Of a stretch of DNA of 64,000 bases, positions 46,905 through 55,925 are shown piece after piece. The stretch is from an uncultured beta proteobacterium (GTDB lineage: Bacteria > Pseudomonadota > Gammaproteobacteria > Burkholderiales > Burkholderiaceae), in the NCBI GenBank assembly GCA_903875135.1, contig CAIQUZ010000094.1, positions 34,249 through 98,248 of the forward strand. Reading direction: 5' to 3'. A program made the translations under genes and the position numbers. Position 1 is the stretch's first letter, and each line of letters begins with the position of its first letter. The notes under the pieces are model-generated. The model was not told the DNA's origin and did not search any database. It saw nothing but the letters and a program-made list of their open reading frames with translations.

Positions 46905-47987
46905 CTATCTCTTCCTCGAGATACTGGCGATTTTTTTTGACAACCCTGGACCAATAACAAGGGTTACTAAAAATCGTGCCAACTGCAGTGTCAACACAAA
47001 GGCTAAATCGACTTTTGTCGAAGCGGCAATAATCGCCACAGAGTCCATCCCTCCTGGACTAGTTGCCAAATATGCGCTCAATGGGTCAATCCCTAGATAG
47101 CTGGTCAAAATGACAGCAAGGCCACCGCAAAAGAGGATTAATATCAATATGGAGATAACGGCTTGAGGCAATGCTTGTGCTGCGGCTCGAAGAACCTCTT
47201 TCGTGAACCTCAAACCGACACTCCATCCTACCATCGCAAAAGCTAATGCACTCAGCCAATATGGTATCTCTATTTTCGAAAAACCCCCAAGGTGAACCAT
47301 TGCAGCAATTCCTATGGCAAGAATAATGATGCCTCCAGAAAACTTTGGTACAAGCATAGCCGTTAAACTCAATGCGACAATGGTCAGTGTTACTGCAAAG
47401 GCATTCCAGTGAAATGGTTCAAACCAGCTAACATGATGATCTAAGGTGAATGGTACGTGCCCCCAAAATCTTGCCACTAATGCTGCAGCAATGGTAACGA
47501 TGAAAACCCTTAGATATTGCATGAAAGCCACTAGTCTAGGGTCTGCACCAAATTCCTCAGCTAGTGAAACCATGGTGGACGCAGCTCCTGGTAAAAGCCC
47601 CCAAATTGCAGTTGTTCCCTTCAAAATACCTAATTGACCGATCGACCATCCTAATAAAATACTGAGCAATAAGGTCATCAAACCAAAACCCAAAAATATG
47701 AACCATTGGTCTAAAAACATCGCAACAATTTCTGGGGTCAAAGAGTTGCCAACCATACAACCAATGATGGCTTGCGAGATGCTCATTGTCATCTTCGGTA
47801 ATCGAATTGAACTATCGAAAGACATCATCAAAATCCCTGCAATCATTGGTCCTAACAAAAGGGCTGCAGGTAAGTGCATCCAATCAATTACCCTATAGAC
47901 TAAATAAGTGATCATCCCTAAGAAAATCCACTGAGTGAATTTAGAGAAGCGGGCTAGGGGCAATACATTCAAAATTTGTAAGTTCAT
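46905..47987 (-). CDS. AbrB-family (ammonia monooxygenase-like) membrane protein
   Basis: This 360-residue protein has about ten membrane segments in two repeats typical of PF05145: HLPAALLLGPMIAGILMMSFDSSIRLP...SQAIIGCMVGNSLTPEIVAMF and, in the second half, ISPYWLSALAFAMVGWSVGLRFTKEVL with LATSPGGMDSVAIIAASTKVDLAFVLTLQLARF. Despite names in databases it is neither the AbrB DNA-binding regulator nor ammonia monooxygenase. It may transport small molecules; function unproven. Confidence 0.88.
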   Translation of the reverse strand: MNLQILNVLPLARFSKFTQWIFLGMITYLVYRVIDWMHLPAALLLGPMIAGILMMSFDSSIRLPKMTMSISQAIIGCMVGNSLTPEIVAMFLDQWFIFLGFGLMTLLLSILLGWSIGQLGILKGTTAIWGLLPGAASTMVSLAEEFGADPRLVAFMQYLRVFIVTIAAALVARFWGHVPFTLDHHVSWFEPFHWNAFAVTLTIVALSLTAMLVPKFSGGIIILAIGIAAMVHLGGFSKIEIPYWLSALAFAMVGWSVGLRFTKEVLRAAAQALPQAVISILILILFCGGLAVILTSYLGIDPLSAYLATSPGGMDSVAIIAASTKVDLAFVLTLQLARFLVTLVIGPGLSKKIASISRKR

Positions 47988-48005
47988 CAGTGAAATAGAA
48001 GATGG

Positions 48006-48023
48006 GATGCCTCAGGTGGCATC
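48006..48023 (-). terminator. Weak hairpin downstream of the TPR-containing gene
   Basis: Read leftward, GATGCC and GGCATC pair around a six-base loop. There is no T run and the stem is short, so this is only a possible terminator after the gene ending at 48069. Confidence 0.3.
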
Positions 48024-48068
48024 AATTGAAGCCTAGGCTATTGAATCCCTCCACTATGGGCAATAGAT

Positions 48069-48836
48069 TTAATTTGAACATTTATTCCAAACTGTTCGGC
48101 CATTAAAATCAATCTGCAGCAAGTTCCCATCCAAGGTAAATACTTCGGTGGTCTTATAAGTCTCATCATCTAATGGTTTACAAATAAATGAAATTGTATA
48201 TTGAGGAAATTGACCATTTATTTTTTGAGGGGTACAAACATCTGGGCCAATGTTGTAGTCGCTCACTCTTCCTTTTCTTAGCTCCTTGTTTGAAAAAAAC
48301 ATCCCGTACCAATTTTGTGTTTTTTTACAAACTGCTCCTTTTCCAGCCCAAACTCCTAAAAGCTCTTTAGGGATTTCTAATTGACTAGTTTTAAGTTGAT
48401 TTTTAAGTTTCAATAAATTATCGGTTCCCTCAATTGACTTTAATTCAGCAGCTTTGGAAAAATACTCCTCTGCTTTTTTTAAATCTTTTTGGAATCCTTT
48501 TCCATCCCGATAAAGCTCTCCAATATTATTATTTGCTGCCCCAGAATTTAGTTTGATTGCTTCTTGATAAGCAGCAATAGCATCAGGCAATCTATTTGAC
48601 TTTTCTAAAGCACGTCCATATTGGAACCACAATCTTCCCACCTGAGGATTCATTTCAACTGCTTGCTTACAAGCCGGTACAGCTTGCGCTGCATTTAACT
48701 TATCGTAGGAAATACCTGGCGTGGTTTTTTGAGGATCTAACGGCGATGCGGCCATTTGATCACAATTCATTTCTTGTGCAAATATTGGTTGAATCAATAC
48801 GAACACTAGCAATAAGCTGAGCACACGATTCATCAT
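48069..48836 (-). CDS. Secreted TPR/Sel1-like protein
   Basis: From 48836 the protein has 255 residues: a signal peptide (LLLVFVLIQPIFAQ), TPR/Sel1-like repeats (KQAVEMNPQVGRLWFQYGRALEKSNRLPDAIAAYQEAIKL...GKGFQKDLKKAEEYFSKAAELKS) and a C-terminal domain (LLGVWAGKGAVCKKTQNWYGMFF). The start overlaps the LprI-like stop as ATGA, so the two are coupled. Both are secreted. Confidence 0.8.
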   Translation of the reverse strand: MMNRVLSLLLVFVLIQPIFAQEMNCDQMAASPLDPQKTTPGISYDKLNAAQAVPACKQAVEMNPQVGRLWFQYGRALEKSNRLPDAIAAYQEAIKLNSGAANNNIGELYRDGKGFQKDLKKAEEYFSKAAELKSIEGTDNLLKLKNQLKTSQLEIPKELLGVWAGKGAVCKKTQNWYGMFFSNKELRKGRVSDYNIGPDVCTPQKINGQFPQYTISFICKPLDDETYKTTEVFTLDGNLLQIDFNGRTVWNKCSN

Positions 48837-49477
48837 TTCACCCTTTGAATATTTGCGGGAATATGTGCAAATCCAGCGCACATTTTTTCTAAAGTCCCCT
48901 CATCAAATTCAATCATATTGTTTTTAATCTTAAATGAGATTTCAACAGTATCATCGATCGCTGTTGTCATCGATTTCCCTTTTAATGCGCCATCAAATTC
49001 ACACCCCGTGTACACAGGTTTGCCTTGTTCTTGTGACGCTACATTATGTTGAGCAAACCCTCCCCAGATGGATATCTTCGATATTTCAGGTGTTATTTCA
49101 ACAACCATATCTCCGCCAGCATATGAAAATTTCTTAGCGCTCGTGTAAACCTGCGTATTTTTATTAAATTGTAATCTTGAGATTTGCTCTTTGTAATTTT
49201 TCTTTAAGCATTCATTCAGTTTTTTTGCGTCGCAAAACTTATTTAAAGATAGCCAGTCCCTTTGCCTCGCTTTAATATACTCAGGAACCGGATGAAGCTT
49301 CAGCATTTCTTTATAGGAGGACGCTAAATCTTCATCTAATTTACTCAGTTCTGGATCAGTGCAAATTGCTTTTTCTGTTTTGCTAGAGGCTTTAGCGCAA
49401 TCAAAACTTGCCGCTGAAACAGTGGCAATACCAAAAATCAGAAATAATGCTGTTGCACATGTTTTTAAATAGGTCAT
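48833..49477 (-). CDS. LprI/DUF1311 family secreted protein
   Basis: This 214-residue protein has a signal peptide (ALFLIFGIATVSA) and a DUF1311/LprI domain: SFDCAKASSKTEKAICTDPELSKLDEDLASSYKEMLKLHPVPEYIKARQRDWL with conserved cysteines. LprI-type proteins include lysozyme inhibitors; here the C-terminal part is extra. It is the first gene of a leftward pair with the TPR protein. Confidence 0.85.
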   Translation of the reverse strand: MTYLKTCATALFLIFGIATVSAASFDCAKASSKTEKAICTDPELSKLDEDLASSYKEMLKLHPVPEYIKARQRDWLSLNKFCDAKKLNECLKKNYKEQISRLQFNKNTQVYTSAKKFSYAGGDMVVEITPEISKISIWGGFAQHNVASQEQGKPVYTGCEFDGALKGKSMTTAIDDTVEISFKIKNNMIEFDEGTLEKMCAGFAHIPANIQRVK

Positions 49478-49682
49478 TCATTTATCCTTATAGTATTCAT
49501 TAGTAAGTTGATTCGTTATCGGTTTTTTGTCAATTTTATATGCTAAGTCATTAGCCTAGCGCTATTCTTCGCTTGAGCCTATTTTTTCATGCAATTAACT
49601 CTAAAACTTATTTGTCCAAAAGATAATGCCTGTTAGTCTCTTCCATCCTACTCTGAGGCCTTTAGAAGAATCTGTCAGGGCC

Positions 49683-50537
49683 CTACTTACCAAAGAACTT
49701 ATGAATTTGGAATAAAACTCCTGTTCCACGTCCAGATTGGTTGTTCACTGGGAATACTGCCTCTGCCGATAGATTGAAGCCTGGCCCTACCCAAACCAAA
49801 CCTGGATTCACGGATCCTGTAACCTGCCCGTTACAAATTCCACTTAGACAGGTCTGTAATGGAAACTCAACTACAGCAATGATGTGATTGAATGGCTCAG
49901 CCCATCCCGTTCTATGAACATGATTATTGAGATATAAAAAACTATATTGAAGTGTAAACCCCCAGTTCAAGGCTGTTGGCTGTGCTTGATCGGTAGACAT
50001 TTGATAACCGAGAACTCCAGTAATTGCCATGGGTTTCAATAAACTCATCGAGTTAGGTAAGTCTCCAAACCCTTTGGCAAAGAAAATGGTGGGCGCATAG
50101 GTAGTGTAATTACCAACACCAGGCCCGCCCGTCCCTCCGACCTGCCCATTCAGACCAAGAGTAATAGCAAACTCATGTTGATCGTTAATCGTGAGCTCTT
50201 TTTTTACGGTGTAATATACGTTATCAAAGCCGTTGACTTCCGGTGTTAAATTTGCATTCGTATTTCGATACAGGCCGTCAATAGAAACTCCAAATCCATC
50301 CAAAGGCTCTATACCGGCACCAATCATCATCACATTACCAACTGACATATTGCTATTATTTAAACCGCTATAAGGCACTCTTCCAACATACGCATGTGCC
50401 TCATATGCAGCATAAGGATCATCCACAGAAATTGTTGGAGGGAAATAGCGATCGCCTGCAATACCATGGGATTGAACAACACTCGAATTGATTAATAGGC
50501 TTGCCAATAAAAGCCAAGCGATAAAAGTTAATTTCAT
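49683..50537 (-). CDS. Outer-membrane protein, probably beta-barrel
   Basis: From the ATG at 50537 the protein has 284 residues with a signal peptide (FIAWLLLASLLINSSVVQS) and amphipathic strands (AYVGRVPYSGLNNSNMSVGNVMMIGAGIEPLDGFGVSIDGLYR). It lies 60 bases downstream of the His-rich small protein on the same strand, so they are probably co-transcribed. The function is unknown, perhaps related to metal handling. Confidence 0.7.
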   Translation of the reverse strand: MKLTFIAWLLLASLLINSSVVQSHGIAGDRYFPPTISVDDPYAAYEAHAYVGRVPYSGLNNSNMSVGNVMMIGAGIEPLDGFGVSIDGLYRNTNANLTPEVNGFDNVYYTVKKELTINDQHEFAITLGLNGQVGGTGGPGVGNYTTYAPTIFFAKGFGDLPNSMSLLKPMAITGVLGYQMSTDQAQPTALNWGFTLQYSFLYLNNHVHRTGWAEPFNHIIAVVEFPLQTCLSGICNGQVTGSVNPGLVWVGPGFNLSAEAVFPVNNQSGRGTGVLFQIHKFFGK

Positions 50538-50597
50538 TTCATGTCCTAAAGTCATTGAGAAAATTCAGTCCAAAGACTGAACAAAAATCAAAACGAT

Positions 50598-50963
50598 TTA
50601 GGTATTTTTGGGTGGGTAATCTATCAGATTCGGAAATGACTCAATAGAAAAAAGCGGTTCAATTGTATTAAAGGTACTCTGACAAGAGGCTGTTTGTTGA
50701 TATAGCAAAATGGGCATACCGATTACAGATGCGTGGTGACATTGATGATGGTCAAGGGGGTCAATACCCGCGGTTAAATCAGTCTGGTCCTGATGATTAT
50801 CATAGACAACTTGAAACAATCCGTTACTCGATTGTTCATCACTCCAAGTAATACGTATTTTACCATCATGATCGTCATGAGAATTCTCATGCGCAATACC
50901 CAACAGAGGCATAAATGCTGTGTTGAATATAAAAATGATGGTGGCTATAAAAAGTACTCGCAT
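50598..50963 (-). CDS. Small secreted His-rich protein
   Basis: This 121-residue protein has a signal peptide (FIATIIFIFNTAFM) and His/Asp-rich stretches (HENSHDDHDGKIRITW; GIDPLDHHQCHHASVIGMPILLY), typical of metal-binding peptides that accompany heavy-metal efflux systems. No efflux pump is nearby. It is the first gene of a pair with an outer-membrane protein, which fits a metal-responsive function. Confidence 0.72.
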   Translation of the reverse strand: MRVLFIATIIFIFNTAFMPLLGIAHENSHDDHDGKIRITWSDEQSSNGLFQVVYDNHQDQTDLTAGIDPLDHHQCHHASVIGMPILLYQQTASCQSTFNTIEPLFSIESFPNLIDYPPKNT

Positions 50964-51230
50964 TTGATGATTTTAGTTGATTTTTATTTTCTCATAAGGA
51001 TGATACCCTCAGTCTTCTAAACACTCTTGAATATCTTGGAGTAATTTATCAAGAAACACCCAACAAGATTAAATGACGGCTTACTGTGCAATTAATTTGT
51101 GCTGTAGGTAAATTAGGTTTGGTAGATTTCATATCGTTTAATGACTAGGAAGAAATTGATTACAACGATGTAATGAGCAAGTAATAATGAGGGCATATAG
51201 TGATTTGTTTGTTCTAGGTATTAATATCTT

Positions 51231-53294
51231 ATGCCCTCATTTCACAAACTTGTTTTACCCCTTTTTTTATTGGGCTTTTCTTTGTTTGCCCTTTCTTCAG
51301 AAATTGAATATGTCATCGTCACGAACAACGGGCTCAAGGCAGGTTATCAGACGGTTAAACGAACAGGTAATAAAGTTGAGGTTGAATTTGACTTTAAAGA
51401 AAATGGGCGAGGACCAACTCTTAAAGAACTGATCACTCTTGCACCTGATGGGACCATGAAAGACTATCACGTGTCAGGCACTTCTGAAATGGGAGGCGAA
51501 GTCAAAGAAAGATTTTCTGTTAAAAAAGGTTTGATTCAATGGCAATCAAATTCAGAAAAGGGTGAAAAAAAGATTAGTCGACACGGATTTTATCTACCAA
51601 TGAATTCTTCTTGGGAAGTGAACTCATTGATGATCACCGCTCTTAGCAAAAGTAAAAATGATTATTTACCTTTACTTCCATCAGGTGGACTTAGCCAGAA
51701 AATCCTCAGTGAAGCCCTTATCAGCAAAGGTTCACAACATCAGCGCGTTCAATTAGTGATGCAAGTAGGTATTGGCTTAAAGCCAGATTTTTTTTGGGCT
51801 ACCTCAGGTCTTCATCCGAGATTATTTGCGGCTATTATTCCTGGCTATTCTTATTTAATTGAAAAAGGATGGGAAGATAGTCTTCCCGTTCTCAGTGAGA
51901 AACAAAGCTATGCAAATAGTCAAGTACTTTTTCAGAAATCCCAGCAACTCCAGCATCCGATGAATGGTCCTCTTCTGATTAAAAATATTCGAATATTCGA
52001 TAGTGAAAATGCTGTTTTAAGGGAGCCACATAATGTATTGATTGAGAACAATAGGATCATCAAGCTTTCTTCCACCGATTCGAAAATTGAATTTCTTGGC
52101 AATACCATTGATGGCTCTGGAAAAACACTTTTACCCGGACTATTTGATATGCATACCCATATCAATAAATGGTCCGGACTGTATCACCTCTCTGCGGGGG
52201 TTACGACTGTTCGTGATATGGGTAATTCGAATACTGAGGTTCAAGAAATCATTGCTGAACGAGAGACTAATCAATTACTTTTCCCACACATCATTCCTGC
52301 TGGTTTTATAGAAGGAAAAAGTGAATACTCTTCCACTGATGGAATCATGATTGAAGATCTAGAGCAAGCTAAAGATGCGGTTAATTGGTACTCTGAGCAT
52401 GGCTATCATCACCTTAAAATTTACAGCTCTTTTCCAAAATCATTGGTCAAAGAGACCATCGACTATGCACACGAAAAAGGAATGACGGTAGGCGGCCACG
52501 TTCCTGGGTTTATGAAAGCTGAGGAGGCGATTGAGTCTGGTTTTAATGAGCTAAACCATATTAATCAAGTAGTTCTCAACTTTTTAGTCTCTAACACAAC
52601 CGATACAAGAACTTTAGAAAGATTTTATTTGCCAGCGGAGCTAACCGGTACTCTAGATTTTGACTCCCTAGAAGTAAAAGAATTTATTCAACTACTTAAA
52701 AATAAACAAGTTGTTATTGATCCAACCTTATCTGCTTTTGATTTTTTAAAACAACAAGATGGCGAAATGGCAGCACCTTTTGCTGAGATTGCTGAGCACT
52801 TGCCTCCTGATCTTCAGCGTAGCTTTAAAACTGGAACAATGCATATTCCAGATGCTGCGACTGCGACGAGATATAAAAACTCCTATAACAAGATGATAGC
52901 GTTTGTAGGACTTTTGTATAAGAATGGAGTACCCCTTGTCGCAGGAACAGATACTTTGGCAGGATTTGGATTACATAGTGAGTTGGCGCTTTACGTCAAA
53001 GCGGGCATTACTCCTGCTCAAGCTCTTCAAATTGCCACTTGGAACGCCGCTAAAATTACTAAAACACTTGAGGATAGAGGTTCAATTGAAGAACTGAAAT
53101 TAGCCGACTTAATCATTGTTGATGGCGACCCGACAACTAACATAGACGATATTAGAAAAATATCTTTAATTATCACCAACGGTAAGTTACTTTATCCTAA
53201 GGAGCTCCACGTTGCACTTGGAGTTAAGCCTTTTATTGTAAATGACATCAAAATTGCTGTGCAACCTGTATCGGCTCGTCAATTGAATAAATAA
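51231..53294 (+). CDS. Secreted amidohydrolase with an extra N-terminal domain
   Basis: The 687 residues begin with a signal peptide (VLPLFLLGFSLFALSS), a uncharacterised beta-rich domain (about 25-230) and an amidohydrolase barrel with FDMHTHINKWSG, HHLKIYSSFPK (Lys that is carboxylated in this family), GGHVPGFMKAEEA, NHINQV and AGTDTLAGFGLHSELALYVKAGITPAQALQIATWNAAKI. It resembles imidazolonepropionase-like secreted dipeptidases/hydrolases. The substrate is unknown. Confidence 0.88.
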   Translation: MPSFHKLVLPLFLLGFSLFALSSEIEYVIVTNNGLKAGYQTVKRTGNKVEVEFDFKENGRGPTLKELITLAPDGTMKDYHVSGTSEMGGEVKERFSVKKGLIQWQSNSEKGEKKISRHGFYLPMNSSWEVNSLMITALSKSKNDYLPLLPSGGLSQKILSEALISKGSQHQRVQLVMQVGIGLKPDFFWATSGLHPRLFAAIIPGYSYLIEKGWEDSLPVLSEKQSYANSQVLFQKSQQLQHPMNGPLLIKNIRIFDSENAVLREPHNVLIENNRIIKLSSTDSKIEFLGNTIDGSGKTLLPGLFDMHTHINKWSGLYHLSAGVTTVRDMGNSNTEVQEIIAERETNQLLFPHIIPAGFIEGKSEYSSTDGIMIEDLEQAKDAVNWYSEHGYHHLKIYSSFPKSLVKETIDYAHEKGMTVGGHVPGFMKAEEAIESGFNELNHINQVVLNFLVSNTTDTRTLERFYLPAELTGTLDFDSLEVKEFIQLLKNKQVVIDPTLSAFDFLKQQDGEMAAPFAEIAEHLPPDLQRSFKTGTMHIPDAATATRYKNSYNKMIAFVGLLYKNGVPLVAGTDTLAGFGLHSELALYVKAGITPAQALQIATWNAAKITKTLEDRGSIEELKLADLIIVDGDPTTNIDDIRKISLIITNGKLLYPKELHVALGVKPFIVNDIKIAVQPVSARQLNK

Positions 53295-53331
53295 AGCGTT
53301 TAAAGCTCTTGTATTGTTTTTTTAGCCTGTA

Positions 53332-53529
53332 TCAACATTGCAGAGCTTCATTCGCTTTATATAGAACCTCTTTTTGCTCCATACCGACGAGACAATTCGA
53401 AGAATCTATAACCCTTGACTTAAGGTAAAGGTAATCGAAACGAACCACTCCATCAATGTCCCGCTTTACGCGGGACATGATTTGAATATAGCTAGCCTGG
53501 GTCAGATTTACTAGGGCATTAGGCGGCAC
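53332..53529 (-). CDS. Possible small protein downstream of sodC
   Basis: The 65-residue ORF starts four bases after the sodC stop (MPPNALVNLTQASYIQIMSRVKRDIDGVVRFDYLYLKSRVIDSSNCLVGMEQKEVL). Its composition looks coding and its position suits an operon with sodC, but I recognise no domain and a strong hairpin lies inside it (next entry). Confidence 0.4.
   Translation of the reverse strand: MPPNALVNLTQASYIQIMSRVKRDIDGVVRFDYLYLKSRVIDSSNCLVGMEQKEVLYKANEALQC
53456..53478. repeat. Strong 9-base-pair hairpin inside the small ORF
   Basis: ATGTCCCGC, a five-base loop and GCGGGACAT make a perfect inverted repeat. In the leftward direction it could act as a stem terminator or processing site downstream of sodC. 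It lacks a T run. Confidence 0.5.
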
Positions 53530-53533
53530 AACT

Positions 53534-54058
53534 CTACTGAATTAGGCCGCACGCAATTCTTGGGCCTGAGTTACCTGCTGGCTGTGATTTATAGTCATCT
53601 GGGTCGCGATGAACAACAACTGATCTTCCCAATATTCCAGATGGCCCACTACTAACTGAAAACCCGCTTAACTTTGCCGAATAAATTGCATTGCCATTGT
53701 TATCCGATTTAATATTTGGCATATCTCCAGCATGATTTGAGCCACTTCCCGGCATACCATGTGATGCTGTATTGGGGTTAAAGTGTCCACCCGCACTGGT
53801 TGCATCAGTTGCAGAACAGTCCCCTTTTTCATGCACATGAAATCCTTGCTCTGCGTTAGGCTTCAAACCAGAAAACTTACCAGTTACCAAAATGTCATGG
53901 CCTTGTGATACAAAATCAACTGTGCCTTTTACATTCGATCCCGAACGTGAATCTAAGGTAGCTGATACTCTTTGCCCTGTTCCATGCTCCATTGACTGGC
54001 AAGCCACTAATGAAAAAACAGATAAGGCTCCTGCTAATAAATAAACTCTTTTAGTCAT
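53534..54058 (-). CDS. sodC: Cu/Zn superoxide dismutase lipoprotein
   Basis: This 174-residue SodC has a lipobox (FSLVAC) and the copper/zinc ligands GFHVHEKGDCSA, GGHFNP, SHGMPGSGSNHAGD and VVVHRDPDD. A disulfide pair is expected between the Cys of GDCSA and IACGLIQ. It detoxifies superoxide in the periplasm. Its copper requirement and the copper-type block downstream may be linked. Confidence 0.95.
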   Translation of the reverse strand: MTKRVYLLAGALSVFSLVACQSMEHGTGQRVSATLDSRSGSNVKGTVDFVSQGHDILVTGKFSGLKPNAEQGFHVHEKGDCSATDATSAGGHFNPNTASHGMPGSGSNHAGDMPNIKSDNNGNAIYSAKLSGFSVSSGPSGILGRSVVVHRDPDDYKSQPAGNSGPRIACGLIQ

Positions 54059-54183
54059 CTCTTTTACCTTTCATTTTTATGCATTTGATAGCTTATCTTA
54101 TTTTTACACTGTTGTCTTTTTCATAAAGACCGTACTCATATTTGTTTAATTTAGGCGGATACCCTAGCACTTTAGCTTCTGGG

Positions 54184-54768
54184 CTATGGCTTTGGGCTCG
54201 CATAAATTATATGTGAAAGATATTCACCATTTTTGTTCACCTTGACTAGCAACATATCACCCACATTGACAACTCTGCCTGTGTAGGCTTGAATATTGAC
54301 ATGATGCGTCACCAAAATCAGTGGCTCCTTTGATTGCTTGACCAACTCATTTTTAATGAACTCACCGAGCGCTTTGTTTTGCTGCTTTTCTAGACTCATG
54401 TTGTCAAAAAATGACCCGAGTGATGGCTCATTTTTTACAAGGCCTTTATTCAGCAGAGTTGCCGTATCTATGCATCTGCACCACGGACTACTATATACAT
54501 CTGCCATTTGAATGCCTTGATTAGTTAACCACACCCCAATTGCTAGAGCTTGCCGTTTGCCGTAATCACCCAAGTTACGCTGAGTGGCACACTGACCAAG
54601 GACATATCCCTCAGGATCCCCATAACCAGGAGCATCAGCATGTCTTATTAGTAAGACATGCTGTCCATCTTTTAGATCGCTAACTAATGAAGCATTCGCT
54701 TGTATAGGTAAATATAGGCAACAGATACTTAGAATTAATTGGATTATTTTATTCATCATTCTTTTCAT
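54184..54768 (-). CDS. Secreted histidine phosphatase family protein
   Basis: From the ATG at 54768 the protein has 194 residues with a signal peptide (IQLILSICCLYLPIQANAS), the core motif HVLLIRHADAPGYGDP (LIRHA, where most members have RHG) and LVTHHVNIQAYTG as the second His block. It lacks further phytase-type domains. The track start is 17 codons upstream; start choice is uncertain. Confidence 0.83.
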   Translation of the reverse strand: MKRMMNKIIQLILSICCLYLPIQANASLVSDLKDGQHVLLIRHADAPGYGDPEGYVLGQCATQRNLGDYGKRQALAIGVWLTNQGIQMADVYSSPWCRCIDTATLLNKGLVKNEPSLGSFFDNMSLEKQQNKALGEFIKNELVKQSKEPLILVTHHVNIQAYTGRVVNVGDMLLVKVNKNGEYLSHIIYASPKP

Positions 54769-54945
54769 ATGATCATATTCATCTAAATAATCACTATGCC
54801 AGTAAAAATGTAGATACATATTTATTTTGCTTAATATAGCTTATTAATATGAATAAAAAGAATACGAACATTCCCTTTGACGCAAATGCATCCTTGGTCT
54901 TGTTATGCGCGACAAGTCTTCGAATAGGACTTTTGATGACAAACT

Positions 54946-55842
54946 CTATCTCCAGTCCTTTGCCTGTTCTGATAAATGCTTTTTGAATATTGTAGCTATT
55001 GGTGATAGCCGTTTACCTTTGGGACTAACAATGTGCCAACTAGAGTTAATTGGAAATTCTTTACACTTCAGAATCGCCACATCATCTTGAGCAGAATGAT
55101 CAGCAAGAGAATATTTTGAGAGTACTGCCAAACCAAGCCCTCCAATAACGGCTTGCTTGATTGCTTCGTTACTCCCTAATTCTAAGCGCACATCTGCTGT
55201 GAACTTTAATTTCTTAAAGTGGGCTTCTGTTGTCATTCTTGTCCCGGAGCCCTTTTCTCTGAAGATAAACTTTTCACTCCTGAGAGAACTGATGTCAATA
55301 TGACTTTTACTCGCAAACGGATGATTCTTTGGAGCCACTAACATTAATGGATTTGGCATAAAAATCTCATCATCAATTTCAATGTGTAATGGTGACTGAG
55401 ACATGATGTACAAATCATCAAGATTTTCTTCAAGTCGCTTCACCACCCCATCACGATTGAGCACCTCTAAAGAAATCTCTATTTGAGGATACTTTACGCA
55501 AAAGATACCTAATATTCTTGGTATGAAATACTTTGCAGTACTAACAACTGCAAGCTTTAACTTACCTTGTGTTAATCCTTTTATTCCATGTACTTGTTGT
55601 TCAAAGGCCTCCCACTCAGCAGAGATAGCTCTAGCCGTTTTTGCCAACTCATGGCCCATATGTGTTAAATGTACTTTCCTAGCAACGACTTCATAGAGCG
55701 GCACCCCCACCGCATCTGTTATTTCTTTTAAGGCCATGGAAGCTGTCGGTTGGGTGACATGGACCATTCGCGCTGCTGCACTAACGCTGCCTGTTTCTGC
55801 AAGTGCCAAAAATAGTCGTATTTGTCTAAAGGTAATATTCAT
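54946..55842 (-). CDS. LysR-type regulator beside sbtA
   Basis: The 298 residues have the LysR HTH (FRQIRLFLALAETGSVSAAARMVHVTQPTASMALKEITDAVGVPLYEVV) and a substrate-binding domain. It is transcribed away from sbtA with an 83-base divergent gap, the usual layout for CbbR/CmpR-type control of carbon-uptake genes. The gap is AT-rich with several T-N11-A type sequences; the exact box is not certain. Confidence 0.92.
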   Translation of the reverse strand: MNITFRQIRLFLALAETGSVSAAARMVHVTQPTASMALKEITDAVGVPLYEVVARKVHLTHMGHELAKTARAISAEWEAFEQQVHGIKGLTQGKLKLAVVSTAKYFIPRILGIFCVKYPQIEISLEVLNRDGVVKRLEENLDDLYIMSQSPLHIEIDDEIFMPNPLMLVAPKNHPFASKSHIDISSLRSEKFIFREKGSGTRMTTEAHFKKLKFTADVRLELGSNEAIKQAVIGGLGLAVLSKYSLADHSAQDDVAILKCKEFPINSSWHIVSPKGKRLSPIATIFKKHLSEQAKDWR

Positions 55843-55925
55843 CAGTTTTTATCTATATATAACTATATTAATATCGATTTTACTTTATATATAAATATCC
55901 ATATGATCTCCTTAAAGGACCATAT

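Noticed and set aside
46905-47987. Reading this gene as an AbrB transcription factor or ammonia monooxygenase
   Set aside because: It is a ten-helix membrane protein; both names are database artefacts of the family label.
51187-51432. 81-residue ORF overlapping the amidohydrolase start
   Set aside because: Out of frame with the clear signal-peptide gene starting at 51231; no supporting motifs.
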